NCBI GenBank assembly: GCA_002794735.1
Contig: NBAZ01000033.1
Span: forward strand, 62,001-126,000
Direction: 5' to 3'
DNA: 64,000 nucleotides
DNA from: Pyrrhoderma lamaoense
Lineage: Eukaryota > Basidiomycota > Agaricomycetes > Hymenochaetales > Hymenochaetaceae
Position 1 is the stretch's first letter, and every line of letters starts with the position of its first letter. Shown here piece by piece: positions 1-11,354 of the stretch. The position numbers were made by a program, and so were the translations under genes. The notes under the pieces are model-generated. The model was not told the DNA's origin. It did no database searches and worked only from the letters and a program-made list of their open reading frames with translations.

Positions 1-2680
1 ATGCGACCGAGTGGAAGATACTGAAACAGTCGACTTTGGCCTCTGCACACTGATCACATTCCGTTCATGTACGCTCAAAACACTAGCCGCATCACTGTCC
101 TTTTCCTTCACATTGATGTTACTCGTCGACAACCTCGGATGGTGACTCTTCGTGATACTAGCCCGTCTGGCAGAAGACAACGTAGGCGAAGTAGCCGTAC
201 TCACATGTCGACTATTACCAGGCGTATCATCCTCATCCACGTCCATCGCAGAATGATTGGACAACGCGCTCGAAGCCCTGTTAACCGTAGGACTGATACT
301 CCGACTAGACATCGCAAATTTAGAATCAGGCCTAGACTCTTTCCTCTCCCTCTCTGTCCCAGTCGTAAGCCGAGACGAAGCACGACTCTTAGTTGACACA
401 ACGCTCCTCGCAACACTCCTCACTGAAGCAGACGAGGACTGTACTTGGGATGACCCAGACCGTGTGATATTCTTGTTCAGCACAGAAGTACGCAGCGAGT
501 GAGCGGTACTCATACTATCCCTTTCAGTCGCGTCTTCCACTCTACTGAGCGTAGGACGGAGCCCAGTTCGAGTTAAAGGCCCTCGAGCATTAGCCGTCGA
601 CGTGCTTTTAAGATCATCGAGAGGCACACCAATTTCTAGTAATAGATAATAATGCAAAAAAAAGAAAGATTAAAAAAATCAATCAGCCCCATCTATTCTT
701 AGCAGACATCGTAACAATAACGATAACGTCAGAAAACTTCTTACCATCCGCGATTTCTTTGATAGCCCATTGTTCCATTGAGTCAAACCCGCCTTCCTGT
801 CTAATAGACACCCAACGCCGACGGATCATACGTAAAATATCAAACCGGGTTTGTTCGACTTGGACACGTATTTGAGATGTACTTGAAAGGAGGGAGCTAG
901 TAGGATCCTTTGGACTCGGACGAAGTAATACCGAAGAGATTAATGACTAAAAGTATATACCCAAATTCCGTCAGCTACGTACTTACATTAAAGGCCTAAA
1001 AAAACCACTTACCTGGTAGAGTTTCCCAACATTAGAATCATTCATCCCCCTCTTGATCGATTCCATAACCCACTCAACACGTTCCCCATCCTCAAACCTC
1101 CCCATACCATCATTCTCCATGATATCAACCCAATCCTTCTCGTTAAACACCTTCTCCGCATCGTTACAAAGCGCCGAATCCACAAATGATCTCGCAGTTA
1201 AGATCATCTCCTTGACACAATCCGCCCAACTATCCCTGACCGTATTCAACTTTTTCAACCCAGCCTGTGCCGCAAAGAGCATCAACAATACGTTCATTGG
1301 TAAACACCTCTTCTTAACACCGGATAATAACCCATCCCTCGTCTTCTGCGGCAACTCCGCAAACTCACTCGTCACCCAGCCCTCTCCAAAAAGTCCGACT
1401 AAAGCCCTCCTGGCACCTCTGTCTAGATAAACGTTCTGTACGTCCGGCCTAACAGCAAACTGAAGCACACGAGGTGCCCGTCTCGCACACTGTCGACACC
1501 GACACCCATTCCCCCACTTGCCACCCGTAATCCTCTCATACTCCGTAAACTCCAAAAAGGCATGAAACAGCCCGTGCATCATCTCAACCACGATCCTAGC
1601 CTGTATCTCATCATACAACGCCTGCAACTGTAAATAATTCGCAGAACACATGATCGCAAACGCCGTATCCAAATCATACGTCCTATTCGAAAACGCGAGA
1701 GTGCCCGTATAAAGAAAGCCAAGCGTGAAATGCAATGCAGGAGCCGTAAACGGCGGAGAAGGAAGCTTAAGTTTAGCAGGTTCACCAGGCAGAGGTAAAT
1801 TCTTCAATCCATAAGTAATCAACTGATCGTAAAAATACGGAGACCTCGTAGCCAATATAAACCTATGAGAATAAAAAGCAGGCGCGGTATCTTCCTCACT
1901 GTTATTCATCAACGCGCCAATAGTAGGCACATCCTCATGTATCTCAATAATAATATCAGAATACAGTCGAGATCTCCACATGTACACTAAATCCTTGCGT
2001 AATTTGGCAACGCGAGCTTCGTCCGCTTCGTCTTCTCCATTCGCACTTTTTTCATTTGCATCAAAGAGAAACTCAAAGGCGTCACCGAAACCTTTTCCGG
2101 TATACAAATACTCGAGTTCGTTTGAGAATAGAGCAGGGTTGTGGTTTAGTGGGATACGCGTGAGAGAGCCAATGACGGAAGGAGCAGGTGAAGTTGGTCT
2201 GAAGTTTGAGGGTGAGACAGAACGGGTTGAGGCAGGATAAGGAAACTCGACACCAAGATTAAGAGAGAGCGCGGATGTTGCGGGTAAAGGTAGTGATGGA
2301 GTAGGTGAAGCAGCATAAGGAAGCGGAGATGCTACCGGAGGAGGTCTAAAAGAGAAATAACGAGCTTGAAATGTAGGTGGGGCGCGAGCATAGACCATTG
2401 CTAAAAAGAGAGAGAGATGCAATATAAATGAATAAACAGAACAGAGAGTGTGCGTGTGTGTCGATAGTAGATAACACATGTTCAAAGTGAAGGAAAAGTT
2501 TTATGATACCTTTGTGACCCCAAACCTCCTCGTTTGGAGTGTCGTCCATCGCGTCTTCATCGACGAGATCCCATACAACATCGGGAAAGCGGTCCTTTGC
2601 ACGATGGAAGAGTGATTGGAGATCCTCCTGCCAGGTTGAAGTTGATTTCTTAGTCGCTTCAGCAAGAGCAGGAGGCCGCA
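1..2680 (-). CDS. BTB/POZ-domain protein, 3' part off the window
   Basis: I read exons at about 2680-2510, 2400-1013, 946-745 and 635-1, still open at base 1. The splice sites are canonical (gtatca, gtaagt and gtaaga donors) and the phases join. The first exon pair spells LFHRAKDRFPDVVWDLV then VWGHKAMVYARAPPTF, a BTB-like core. A second BTB-like stretch follows (LYSDIIIEI, FYSHRFILATRSPYF, LGFLYTGTL). Downstream are a Cys pair (CRCRQC), a helical region with VEQTRFDILRMIRRRW, and a long Ser/Thr/Arg-rich tail. BTB domains mediate dimerisation or cullin-3 adaptor contacts; which applies here is not visible. No in-frame ATG lies directly before the first exon I can read (an in-frame stop precedes it), so a short 5' exon is missing from this model. 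The family is confident, the exact role unknown. Confidence 0.8.
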
Positions 2681-3227
2681 CAGGCGGAGGGCAGAGGCAG
2701 AGTTCATGGTTGAAGGACGCCAGATCTATGAAACTGATTGGGGTTCAAAAGAAGAAGTAGGAGTGTGATGAAAGGCAAGAAAGGAGATGAGAGGAGGGAA
2801 GTAAAGCCAAGAAGCCTAAAAGCCAAAAGATGAAGAGAGAACAAGACGAGGGAAAAGGGGGAGAGAGAGGGAGAAAGAGTGCTATGTGTGGGAATGCGTT
2901 GTGAATTAGGGTATACGCCCAGTGTAGCGTTGGCGACGGCGACGAGTATAGGACGGTGCGGGCTGCAGTGTGATGGCTCTCTCGACCCGCAATCCTCACT
3001 TGTTTCTAATTTCCCCTGCCGCAACGTCTCTCAATCGTCAACGACGCGATAACGCGCGCTTACACGTTACACCTAGTAACACTGTCACAGTAACTAGTAG
3101 CGTAGTCACAGTCACAAGTAGCATACATTAACCTGTGACATGTATCTTGCATGTCACATACCGGTTATTACCCAAAAATTGAATTGCCCACATCTTTTCC
3201 GGACTCGGAAGTAGTCCTCGAGCTGCG

Positions 3228-5438
3228 ATGGCCGTCAAAACTGCTACCAAAAAACAAAAATTGTCTTCTTCGTCCTCAAAACAGTCTCTGTCTCGTCTCT
3301 TATCATCAATAGCCGAAATTGAGAACACCTTGGCCGACGCCCTAAAATCAAACGGCTCCCTCAACCCTCTCAACGATCTCCTGCAGCTCGCGCAGTCTAC
3401 TTCGCATTCCTCGGATGTTGTTCTCAAAGCTATCTTTGCCCTCTATCGCTCATTCACACTTATCATACGAAAGGGCATACTATCCTCTATCAATGCAGCT
3501 AACGATGAAGAGGGAGAGCATGAATCGAGTACAGAGAGAAAAGCAGTGCGAACATGGGTCACTATGCGCTTAGAAGCATACACCTCCCTTCTCTCTTCCC
3601 TTTTGCAAGACGAAGAGAAGACTCTACGTGTACGTTCTCTCTCTTTATCTTAAATCTTACTCCTTAAACCCTAACAACAACAATCTTCTCATAACCATCA
3701 CAACTCCGTCTATTAATACCATAGCTCTCGGCTTTAAAAATACTCTTCTCCCTTCTCCGCCAACTCTCCTCAGGCATATCAACGGAAGTATCCGACCCAT
3801 CTTCCTCAACCCCTCTTCAATTCGACGTCCCCTATTTCCAAAAAATTGTACGAGCACTCTCCTCTGCCCGTCCTCACCTCGAGCAACCAAAAAACACAAA
3901 TCCGAATCCAAGCATAACGAAATCCAACAAGACGTCAAAGACCTCTTCCTCGATACCTGGCTCAACGTCTACGCAGATATAAGATGGTTCTTCCTCCGAG
4001 AATCTTCAATCTTACTCGAGAATCACACGCTAGTATCCGAGAATCCCTATCTACCTATAAATACATTATCCATTCTAGAGAAGCTTACCGGGATGCCTTC
4101 ATCAACCCCGCAATCCGATCCTAAACAACAATTTTGGATAGAAGCACTTAATACAAAGCCAAAGCTAAAAAAGAAGGGGAAAGGGAAATCCGTAGATGAA
4201 GATGAGGAAGAGGATGAGGACGATATGACAAACGCAGATCAAGACGTAGACGACTGGCGAAAGTTTTTCGAAGATCCAAAGCCTGAGCAAACAAAAACGT
4301 CAGGAAGCAGACGTCTATACACACTCCCCATCCACGCTCAACTCCATACCCCAGCAGCCCACCGAGCAGTATTCACCCGAGCCTGGCTCTCCCTCCTTCC
4401 CCTCCTCTCCTCCTCACTCATCACCTCAACATCAAAAGACTCCGACACATCAGACTCGGACCAAGATAATCTCCACCTCTCCCTAATCTCCCGCTCCCTC
4501 ATCGTCCTCCACCAACGCGTCCTCCCCTACCTAACCCGTCCAGTCCTCATAATGGACTGGGTATCCTCTCACGTCTCTTTAGGCGGCTACACCGGCCTCC
4601 TCTCCCTAAACACCCTCTTCACCCTAATGACAACCTACAACCTCGACTACCCATCCTTCTACACCCGTCTCTACGCTTACTTAGACCGTAGAGTCCTACA
4701 CAACCGTCACCGAGCTCGGTTCTTCAGACTCACAGAACGATTTCTAGGCAGCACGCATCTGCCCGCAGCTTTACTCGCCAGCTTCGTTAAACGTCTCTCA
4801 AGGCTCACACTTTCAGCACCTCCAGCAGCGATCATCATGGCCATCCCGTTCACGTATAACATACTCAAGAAACACCCCGCTCTCATGTGCATGATTCACA
4901 ACGTCAACGTCGATGATAAAACTGGCTATGTGGATCCATTCAACATGGCCGAAGTCGACCCGATGAAAACAGGTGCATTGCAGAGCTCTTTATGGGAACT
5001 CTATTCTCATAAAAACCATTATCACGGACCGGCTGCTACGCTCGCACGGATCCTCGAAGAAGCTTTCACTCGACCCGGTTTTGCGATGGAAGATTTCTTG
5101 GACCATACGTATTCCACTGTTCGTCTCTCATTTCTCTCTCTCTCTCTCTCTCTCCCTCCCTCTTTTTCAACTCTAGCACATACTAACAAAACTTCCTTTC
5201 TTCTTTCTTCTTCACACAGCTATTCGAAACAGAAATAAACCGGCGAATCAGAAAAGAGCCAGCCGTGATCGAGAAAGAGTTCTTCGAACCAATAGTCCTA
5301 CCTCCCATCCCTACCATCCAAAATCCCAAGGACTCAGACTCGGACTCAGACTCGAATTCGGACGTAGCAGCAGCAGCAGCTCAAAACACCACTATAGCTT
5401 CAAACGATATAGTGACTGAGATCTGGGCTTTCTCTTAG
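3228..5438 (+). CDS. NOC4: Nucleolar complex protein 4 (Noc4/Utp19), CBF/Mak21 family
   Basis: Noc4 works with Nop14 in maturation and export of the 40S ribosomal subunit in the nucleolus. Exon 1 is 3228-3629, exon 2 is 3725-5118 and exon 3 is 5220-5438. The last intron has a perfect TACTAAC branch site at 5181. Recognisable blocks are LSALKILFSLLRQLSS at the start of exon 2, DLFLDTWLNVYADIRWFFLR, a long acidic linker, and the CBF domain (VLIMDWVSSHVSLGG, IPFTYNILKKHPALMCMIHN, DPFNMAEVDPMKTGALQSSL, then LFETEINRRIRKEPAV across the splice). The tail is rich in Asp/Ser. Exon 2 starts in one frame and finishes in another: between about 3857 and 3862, right after YFQKIVRAL, one base appears to be missing. 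No intron of suitable length is available there. Since Noc4 is essential in yeast, a sequencing indel is the likeliest reason. Confidence 0.92.
5132..5155. repeat. CT dinucleotide microsatellite inside the last Noc4 intron
   Basis: An almost pure run of TC units lies just after the gttcgt donor. It acts as a long polypyrimidine stretch upstream of the branch site and is likely length-polymorphic. Confidence 0.85.
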
Positions 5439-5440
5439 TA

Positions 5441-5515
5441 GTTAACACGTTCTAGTCGTCTTAGTAGTTCTAGTATTCCTAGTCGTTCTAGTCATCCTAG
5501 TAACCTAGTCCTATC
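5441..5515. repeat. degenerate tandem repeat in the Noc4 3' UTR
   Basis: Directly after the Noc4 stop there are repeated units of the type CTAGTCGTT/CTAGTATTC, about 10 bp each, with small differences. Nothing coding is visible in it. Confidence 0.6.
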
Positions 5516-7376
5516 TAAAAGAAAGAAGGAATCAAGAGGAGGTTCATAGTCCATACTCCTACCCCCCTTATACATCAAAATCAAAAAGTCAAAGTCAAAG
5601 ACCAGCTCCACGTAACCTCCTAAGGCACATATACAAAAAAAAATAACTCAAACTGACATGTAAGGCTATATATAACTCACGTCAAAGGGTTTGTATCCGT
5701 CAGTCATACCAAAATACTTGCTTGTTCTTCAAGTTCCCAATCACCAATCATCAACCCCCAATCACCAATCACTAATCATCAACCATCAATCAATTCTAGA
5801 TAAATTCACATCTACACATTTACACATTTACACATCTACATCGTGCATATTCCATATTCCACATAAATTATATATAATATACATCTTACAAACCACAAAT
5901 CACGAGTTAAGCCAAACCGACGGCCTAACTCCAGGAAAGGGGGAATTGGCATCAAGTAGAAAATCAATCCACGTCCTACACTTTCTGACTATAAGACTTA
6001 TCGCGACCACGCATTGTCCATGTGTACTATGTGTACTATATATATTATGTGTCTGTATGTCTATGTATCATATGTACTGCGTGGTCTAAACAAAGAACGA
6101 ATCCAACCATATATCCACAGTACCCAGAGTACCAGAAAACCAAAAAGATCAAAGATCAAAGAACAGTTAATAACCCCAAGCTAACGCATCTAAGCATGGT
6201 ATGTATAATCGCTTAATCTTTCAATCTTAGATCCCAGATCCAATTCAGGCGAGTAAATTTATACTCAAAACGCATATCGTGTTACTATAAAAGGGTTAGA
6301 ATAGATGAGATAACAGATAACCACGGACTAAGAGAGAAAAAATAGATAGATAGATGTGTAATGAGTTGTAAATACCAAATCACTATCAAAATAACTGAAG
6401 AAGGAAAGACTTGGACCTCGGCATAACGAACCTCATTCAGTCACACAAGACTAGAAAACAGATACATAGAAGGGGGAGGGGAGTTCCAATAAAAATTCAT
6501 ATCTCAACTCAAAAGCTCCTAAAATATCAATAAAGTAACAAAACCACAACAACAACTCCACCATCATCTTCTCCTATCTATCCAACCACCCCATCCACAA
6601 CTTCATAAATGAACAAGCTGTATATACAGTAGCTACAGTGACGACTATTATGGAGCGATAAACTAGAGATCAATATCACCACCATTCATGAATACATGAA
6701 TAGAACGAACACGAGCTTCCGAGGATAACCACTCCATCGGTGTTCTGTTCGTCGATGATAATTACTTAGGATTACGATCCGATCGTTCAGGGTATACGAG
6801 AGATATATACAGGCCGTAAAAAAAGAAAAAGAAAAACACGTACAATCGATCCAATGGCTTTGGCTTTGGCTTTACAATGAACTTTGATGAAGCTACGACG
6901 CGATACAGATAGAAGTGCTATGAAGTAGAAAGTGAGAGGGAACCAATGATGATGATAACGTCACCGTTGTTGAGGGGGCGGGGGGGGGATGGGGTCCTCG
7001 TTATTAGTGCATTGTGCTTGTTGAGCTGGGTAGATTAAGCTTTACGGTGAGAGTGAGAGATGGGACCATTGGGTCCATCAAAGTAGCATCCGAATTTCCA
7101 AAGCAGACGCGAAGATCCCGTGCTAGCTAACTTGAAGCTCATGCTTTCCTTTATATCTTATCTGGAAGAGAATGAAGAGTACAATACGATAAAGAATACG
7201 GCCTTTCAAATACATGTACACCTATATCATACATTCCTTCCTCGACATGCGTTACTCCCTTAATAAGTCTTCCTCTTTTCTTAATTTGTTTACTCCGACT
7301 CGAATCATTTATTCTAATTCATATATTCTATTCTCTAATTATTATGAACAAAGCTACTGATGACATGACACTGATA
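5516..7376. other. intergenic stretch between convergent genes
   Basis: This holds the 3' flanks of Noc4 (+) and of the Zn2Cys6-like gene (-). It contains simple A/C-rich arrays (units of AATCACCAATC near 5740-5800, TTTACACA near 5815-5840), several runs of A and one run of G near 6976. Short open frames here are low-complexity and lack coding character. I see no gene. Confidence 0.6.
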
Positions 7377-8852
7377 TTAACACCAAGGATACTGCTCCAA
7401 TACGGGATTATTGAGGTTGTTCTAAGAGAAAAAAATAATTTATCAAACAGCTGGTAAAAGTAAAGAGAAAAGCTGAAGTACCAATTTATCAAGCAAGAAT
7501 GATGTAAATTCTTCATCGCTCATCGGCGTAGCTCCCGCTTCATCGAATGTCTAAAAAAAGGGGGTGGTCAACTACCTGACTAACAAGTAGCATATATTTT
7601 ATATAAGCCCTACATCAGTCCGCATAGTAGAACTTGAAATGGATGAATTGAAATGAGGTTCGCTTATTCCTTGAACATGATCCCCACCGGAAGCACTTAG
7701 ATCCATCTGTCCTCTGGCATCGCATACACTGTAGTTGAGGAAGTTCGAGTGATCTGCAAGTGCTGGAGATGGCTCGAAAGAGGGGGTTTGTGTCGGCTGC
7801 TAACGAGCTTAGTAGTTGGAATAAAAGTTAACAATTACGGCATTAACTAACCTGTTGACCGAGTTGCATGATAGAAGTGTTCGCTCCTATCTGGCCACTC
7901 ATTCCAGATACATTGAAATCAAAATTTTCGGGAGTCTGAGACAGAGATGTCGGCTCTACGAGGGACAATTGTCCATTTGGCTGAGTTTAGGGGTTGCGTA
8001 TGAGTGAGTGAGATACCGAACGATTAGCTATTGGCATGATCTGACCTGAGGTCCAATTCCGGAATAATAATGATTTGGTATAACACGATATGTCGTATTT
8101 GATCCATTCCACTCTAGGATGTAGTATGGTTGTGGAACCTGTGTCGGATGAAAAGATGAGGGCTATGTCTGGAAATGTACAATGCATAAAGAGGATCACT
8201 ATGGGATGGCTTACCTGAGAACCAGGCTCAGCGTAAGATGCTATTACCTGGTTAGCAGCCGCAAGTGCATTCAGAGAGGGTTGCAGTATCTGTTGTAGCT
8301 AACGAGAAGATGAATATTGAACCTGTAGTTGATATTGAAAATACGAAAGGAAGGAAACTCTTTTACCTGTGAGCCAATTCCTTGGAGTTTATGCCCCAGT
8401 GCCTGAGCTAAGTCAGTAAAATCAATGGGTGTAGAGTTCTGTTGTATATTTGTTTAAATAAATAATTCAGTAATCAACGGCTATCTAAGTTTGAACGCGT
8501 GAAATCGAAAATAAAAGTGGGGACCTCTGCAATTGTAGTGGAATCCTTTCGTGACTGGTCCAGATGAGATAACTTACACTTCTGCTTCTTACTCCTGGTT
8601 TTTTGGGGACACAGATATTATTATTCCTCTTGCACGGTTCACATGTGGTTTCGCCAGGTAGTGTGACACACTAGAAAATCTATTTATATAAGCTCCCCGT
8701 GAGTACCAGTCGGGACGTACACGCTTCCTCCCATTTAGCTGATCGTAACAAGGTTGACAAGTATTTCTATTTCTTGTTTTCTTGGTACTGGCTTGTTCTG
8801 TCCCCTGAGGGATGTGATCGTCAGGAGGTTGAGTCCGTTGGTTCAAAAACAT
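7377..8852 (-). CDS. small Zn2Cys6-like regulatory protein, nine short exons
   Basis: Exons by position: 8852-8721, 8670-8578, 8438-8367, 8298-8215, 8162-8046, 7980-7852, 7799-about 7612, 7550-7482 and 7421-7377. The first six join in phase 0. The first intron splits a Cys cluster: NTCQPCYDQLNGRKR, then CVTLPGETTCEPCKRNNNIC. This gives C-x2-C-x9-C-x8-C-x2-C-x6-C, a variant of the fungal Zn2Cys6 DNA-binding motif with wider first spacing. The rest (LQQILQPSLNALAAANQ, YILEWNGSNTTYRVIP, then Gln/Ser/Pro-rich) looks like a transactivation region. The C-terminus is uncertain. Read through, exon 7 stops at TAG 7610-7608. Splicing to the last two exons would add DEEFTSFLLDKLNNLNNPVL, but the phase fits only with an earlier donor. 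It is probably nuclear; its target is unknown. Confidence 0.6.
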
Positions 8853-9662
8853 CGTAAAGACCAGAACAGTATAGTGATGTAGGGGGGGGGGTGTAAGTGC
8901 CTAGTTTTATACATGATTGTAGGCTGTCTAGAGGCTGTCAAAAGGGTCTGAGAATTTAATAAAACGAGGCTACAGGATAAAAAGCCTACATAAAACATCT
9001 TCCTTGAAAACTCTGCGTATAGGACGAGGCGAAAGTAATCGAGGGTAGGCTCAGAGATGAGAAGCAAGGGAGAAAGAGATACAGCAAGGAAGAGCTTTTG
9101 GAACACTCATACCTAACTATTCGACTACTTACTTCTCCCTTATCCAGTTTTCTTAGGGGAGTACTAGATCCATTCAATTTTGTGTAGCTATTTGAAAGAG
9201 TCTGATTCTATGATGATACTGTCGTTTCTGGGTCCTTTAGTTATCAGGAGAGGAGATTTTTGATCCGAAAGTCTAAATCACTATTGAGGTCCGGAAAAAA
9301 AAGGCGAAAATGCGAATTCGATTCTGATGTGCATAGATACGTGGGACGTTGATGGTGGAAACTGGCTGAGATTCCTCGGCGTTCATTACCAAAGGGAGTG
9401 TACTAAGCTCAAATTAAACACAATTATAGTAAAGAGCTCATATGTGTAGTAAAAACAGTAGGCTAGTACATGCACATGTTCCGACTTTTTACTTCAACTT
9501 GAATAAATACTGGAAGCAGGGAACCGTGCTGACTCAGCAACTAGCTTAATTATAGAGATACCCTTTACCGTACGAGTCGTCTGAGCATACAACCATCCCT
9601 CTTTATACTTTAAATAAACCCAAACTGATTGTCTTACCAGGAGGACAAGAAGATAAACAAAA
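8853..9662. other. divergent intergenic region between the Zn2Cys6-like gene and eIF2-alpha
   Basis: This is the 5' flank of both neighbours. It contains a G9-10 run near 8881. The open frames on the minus strand (8843-9177) are hydrophobic, without a family signature, and overlap what should be promoter. I do not call a gene. Confidence 0.5.
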
Positions 9663-11019
9663 ATGCGCTACTACGAACAACGTTATCCTGAAGTTGACGA
9701 ACTTGTGATGGTTCAGGTTCGTCAAATCGCGGAAATGGGGGCATACGTGAAGCTAGTAAGTAGACTCGACAATATATATGCACACATAAGGAAAAATGTT
9801 AGCTAACTACAAGCTTATATCTCCTCTTTAAATAACCTATAGCTCGAGTATGATAACATCGAAGGAATGATTCTACTCTCCGAATTGTCTCGTAGACGTA
9901 TCCGGTCCATCCAAAAACTTATCCGTGTAGGACGTAACGAAGTAGTAGTCGTTCTTCGTGTCGACAAGGAAAAAGGTTCGATATGAAAAACTGACTAGAT
10001 GTATATCACCCTATCTAATCTATACCTCATCTAAAAATGCGAACATCTATGGTCGATTATCCCTCTTAACTCAGGTTACATCGATCTATCAAAACGGCGT
10101 GTTTCCCCAGAAGACATAACAAAATGTGAAGAACGCTTCATGAAATCTAAAACGGTAGCTTCTATCCTCCGACACGTAGCCTCCAAACTCTCTTCCGAGG
10201 AAGTCGTAAACGCAATTTCTGAAAACGTAGCTCCCAAAGCTGAAGAGGAAGGTGGTGCTACCGCCGATGAAGAAACTGCAGCAGGTGTCCCCACCGGTTC
10301 CGAAGAAGCTCGTCTCGAACAACTATATGAAACTATTGCTTGGCCACTTGGGAAAATCTATGGCCACCCCTATGACGCATTTAAACTAGCCTTAACAGAT
10401 CCAGACAAAGTCTTCGCGTCCCTCACACCTCCGCCCTCCCCAGCAGCCGTCTCCGTCTTAGTTCAAACAATCGCCAGAAGACTTACACCTCAACCTATCA
10501 AGCTCCGCGCAGACATCGAGTTAACTTGTTACACCGATGCTGGAATCGAGGCAATCAGAAAGGCTTTAAGAGCCGGTGAAAAGACCAGTACGGAGCAAGT
10601 GCCCATAAAGGCGAAGCTTGTCGCACCGCCCTTGTATGTCCTTACGACAAACGCCACGGACAAAGTAAGTGAAAATCTGATGCTATCTCATCTTTATTCT
10701 ACACACATTATTAATCTAGTGAGACACTAATGATCTAAAATTAAATCTGTGCAGTATGCGGCGACGGAGAGACTTGAACGTGCAATTGAGACTATACAAA
10801 GTACAATTGAGGAAGAAGGTGGAAACTTAGTCATCAAGATGAAGGTAAGAAACAAATTATTTCATTGCGGATAACAAAGGGAAATTTGTCTGACCCGGGT
10901 ATCGTTCCCTTTAGCCCAAGGCAGTTTCAGAAACAGACGAAGCCGAGTTGTCACAGCTCATGGCCAAAGCAAGTGCCGAAAATGCGGAGGTGTCTGGTGA
11001 CGAAGAAGATGAAGAGTAA
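9663..11019 (+). CDS. SUI2: translation initiation factor eIF2 subunit alpha
   Basis: Five exons: 9663-9755, 9843-9975, 10075-10664, 10755-10844 and 10915-11019. All phases agree, giving about 336 residues. The N-terminal S1 fold reads [20 protein letters not shown] and [20 protein letters not shown]. The loop [13 protein letters not shown] keeps the serine that eIF2 kinases phosphorylate (Ser51 in other eukaryotes). The helical domain shows [16 protein letters not shown] and [18 protein letters not shown], and the C-terminal domain shows [20 protein letters not shown] and an acidic end (SGDEEDEE). Between the first helix pair and WPLGKIYGH lies an Ala/Glu-rich insertion of about 30 residues ([17 protein letters not shown]) that human eIF2-alpha lacks. 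eIF2 brings initiator Met-tRNA to the 40S subunit with GTP in the cytosol. Confidence 0.96.
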
Positions 11020-11354
11020 TTACCCTCGACATCTCTCGTGGATGATTCTTTTCACTAGATTGACTTTGCTCTTGTATTGTTTTATCACATTTTGCTAAAT
11101 AAAAAGTATACAGCAATACGGCAATATTATAAAATTGTAAAAAAAGACATGCTTACTTAATGCAACTCTGTGTGACTCTTGCCGTTACTGCTGAGGTCAC
11201 TGGTTCTAGCATTCTCGGCCTTCTGGGCCTGTGCATTTTGTCTGCTAACGTTAGTGCAACCCACCCTTTCTCCCTCTGACCACACTCTCTTCCTCTCTCT
11301 CTCATCACAGTCTCTTCCTTTCGATAATCATTAATCAAAACAGCTCTTTAGCCT

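Noticed and set aside
1053..1430. Plus-strand open frame of 125 residues
   Set aside because: Antisense to the main BTB exon, with no family signature.
5691..6216. Two plus-strand open frames
   Set aside because: Made of A/C-rich simple repeats and TGT-rich text in the Noc4 3' flank; no coding character.
8843..9177. Hydrophobic minus-strand open frames
   Set aside because: They overlap the 5' flank of the Zn2Cys6-like gene and show no domain; likely chance frames.
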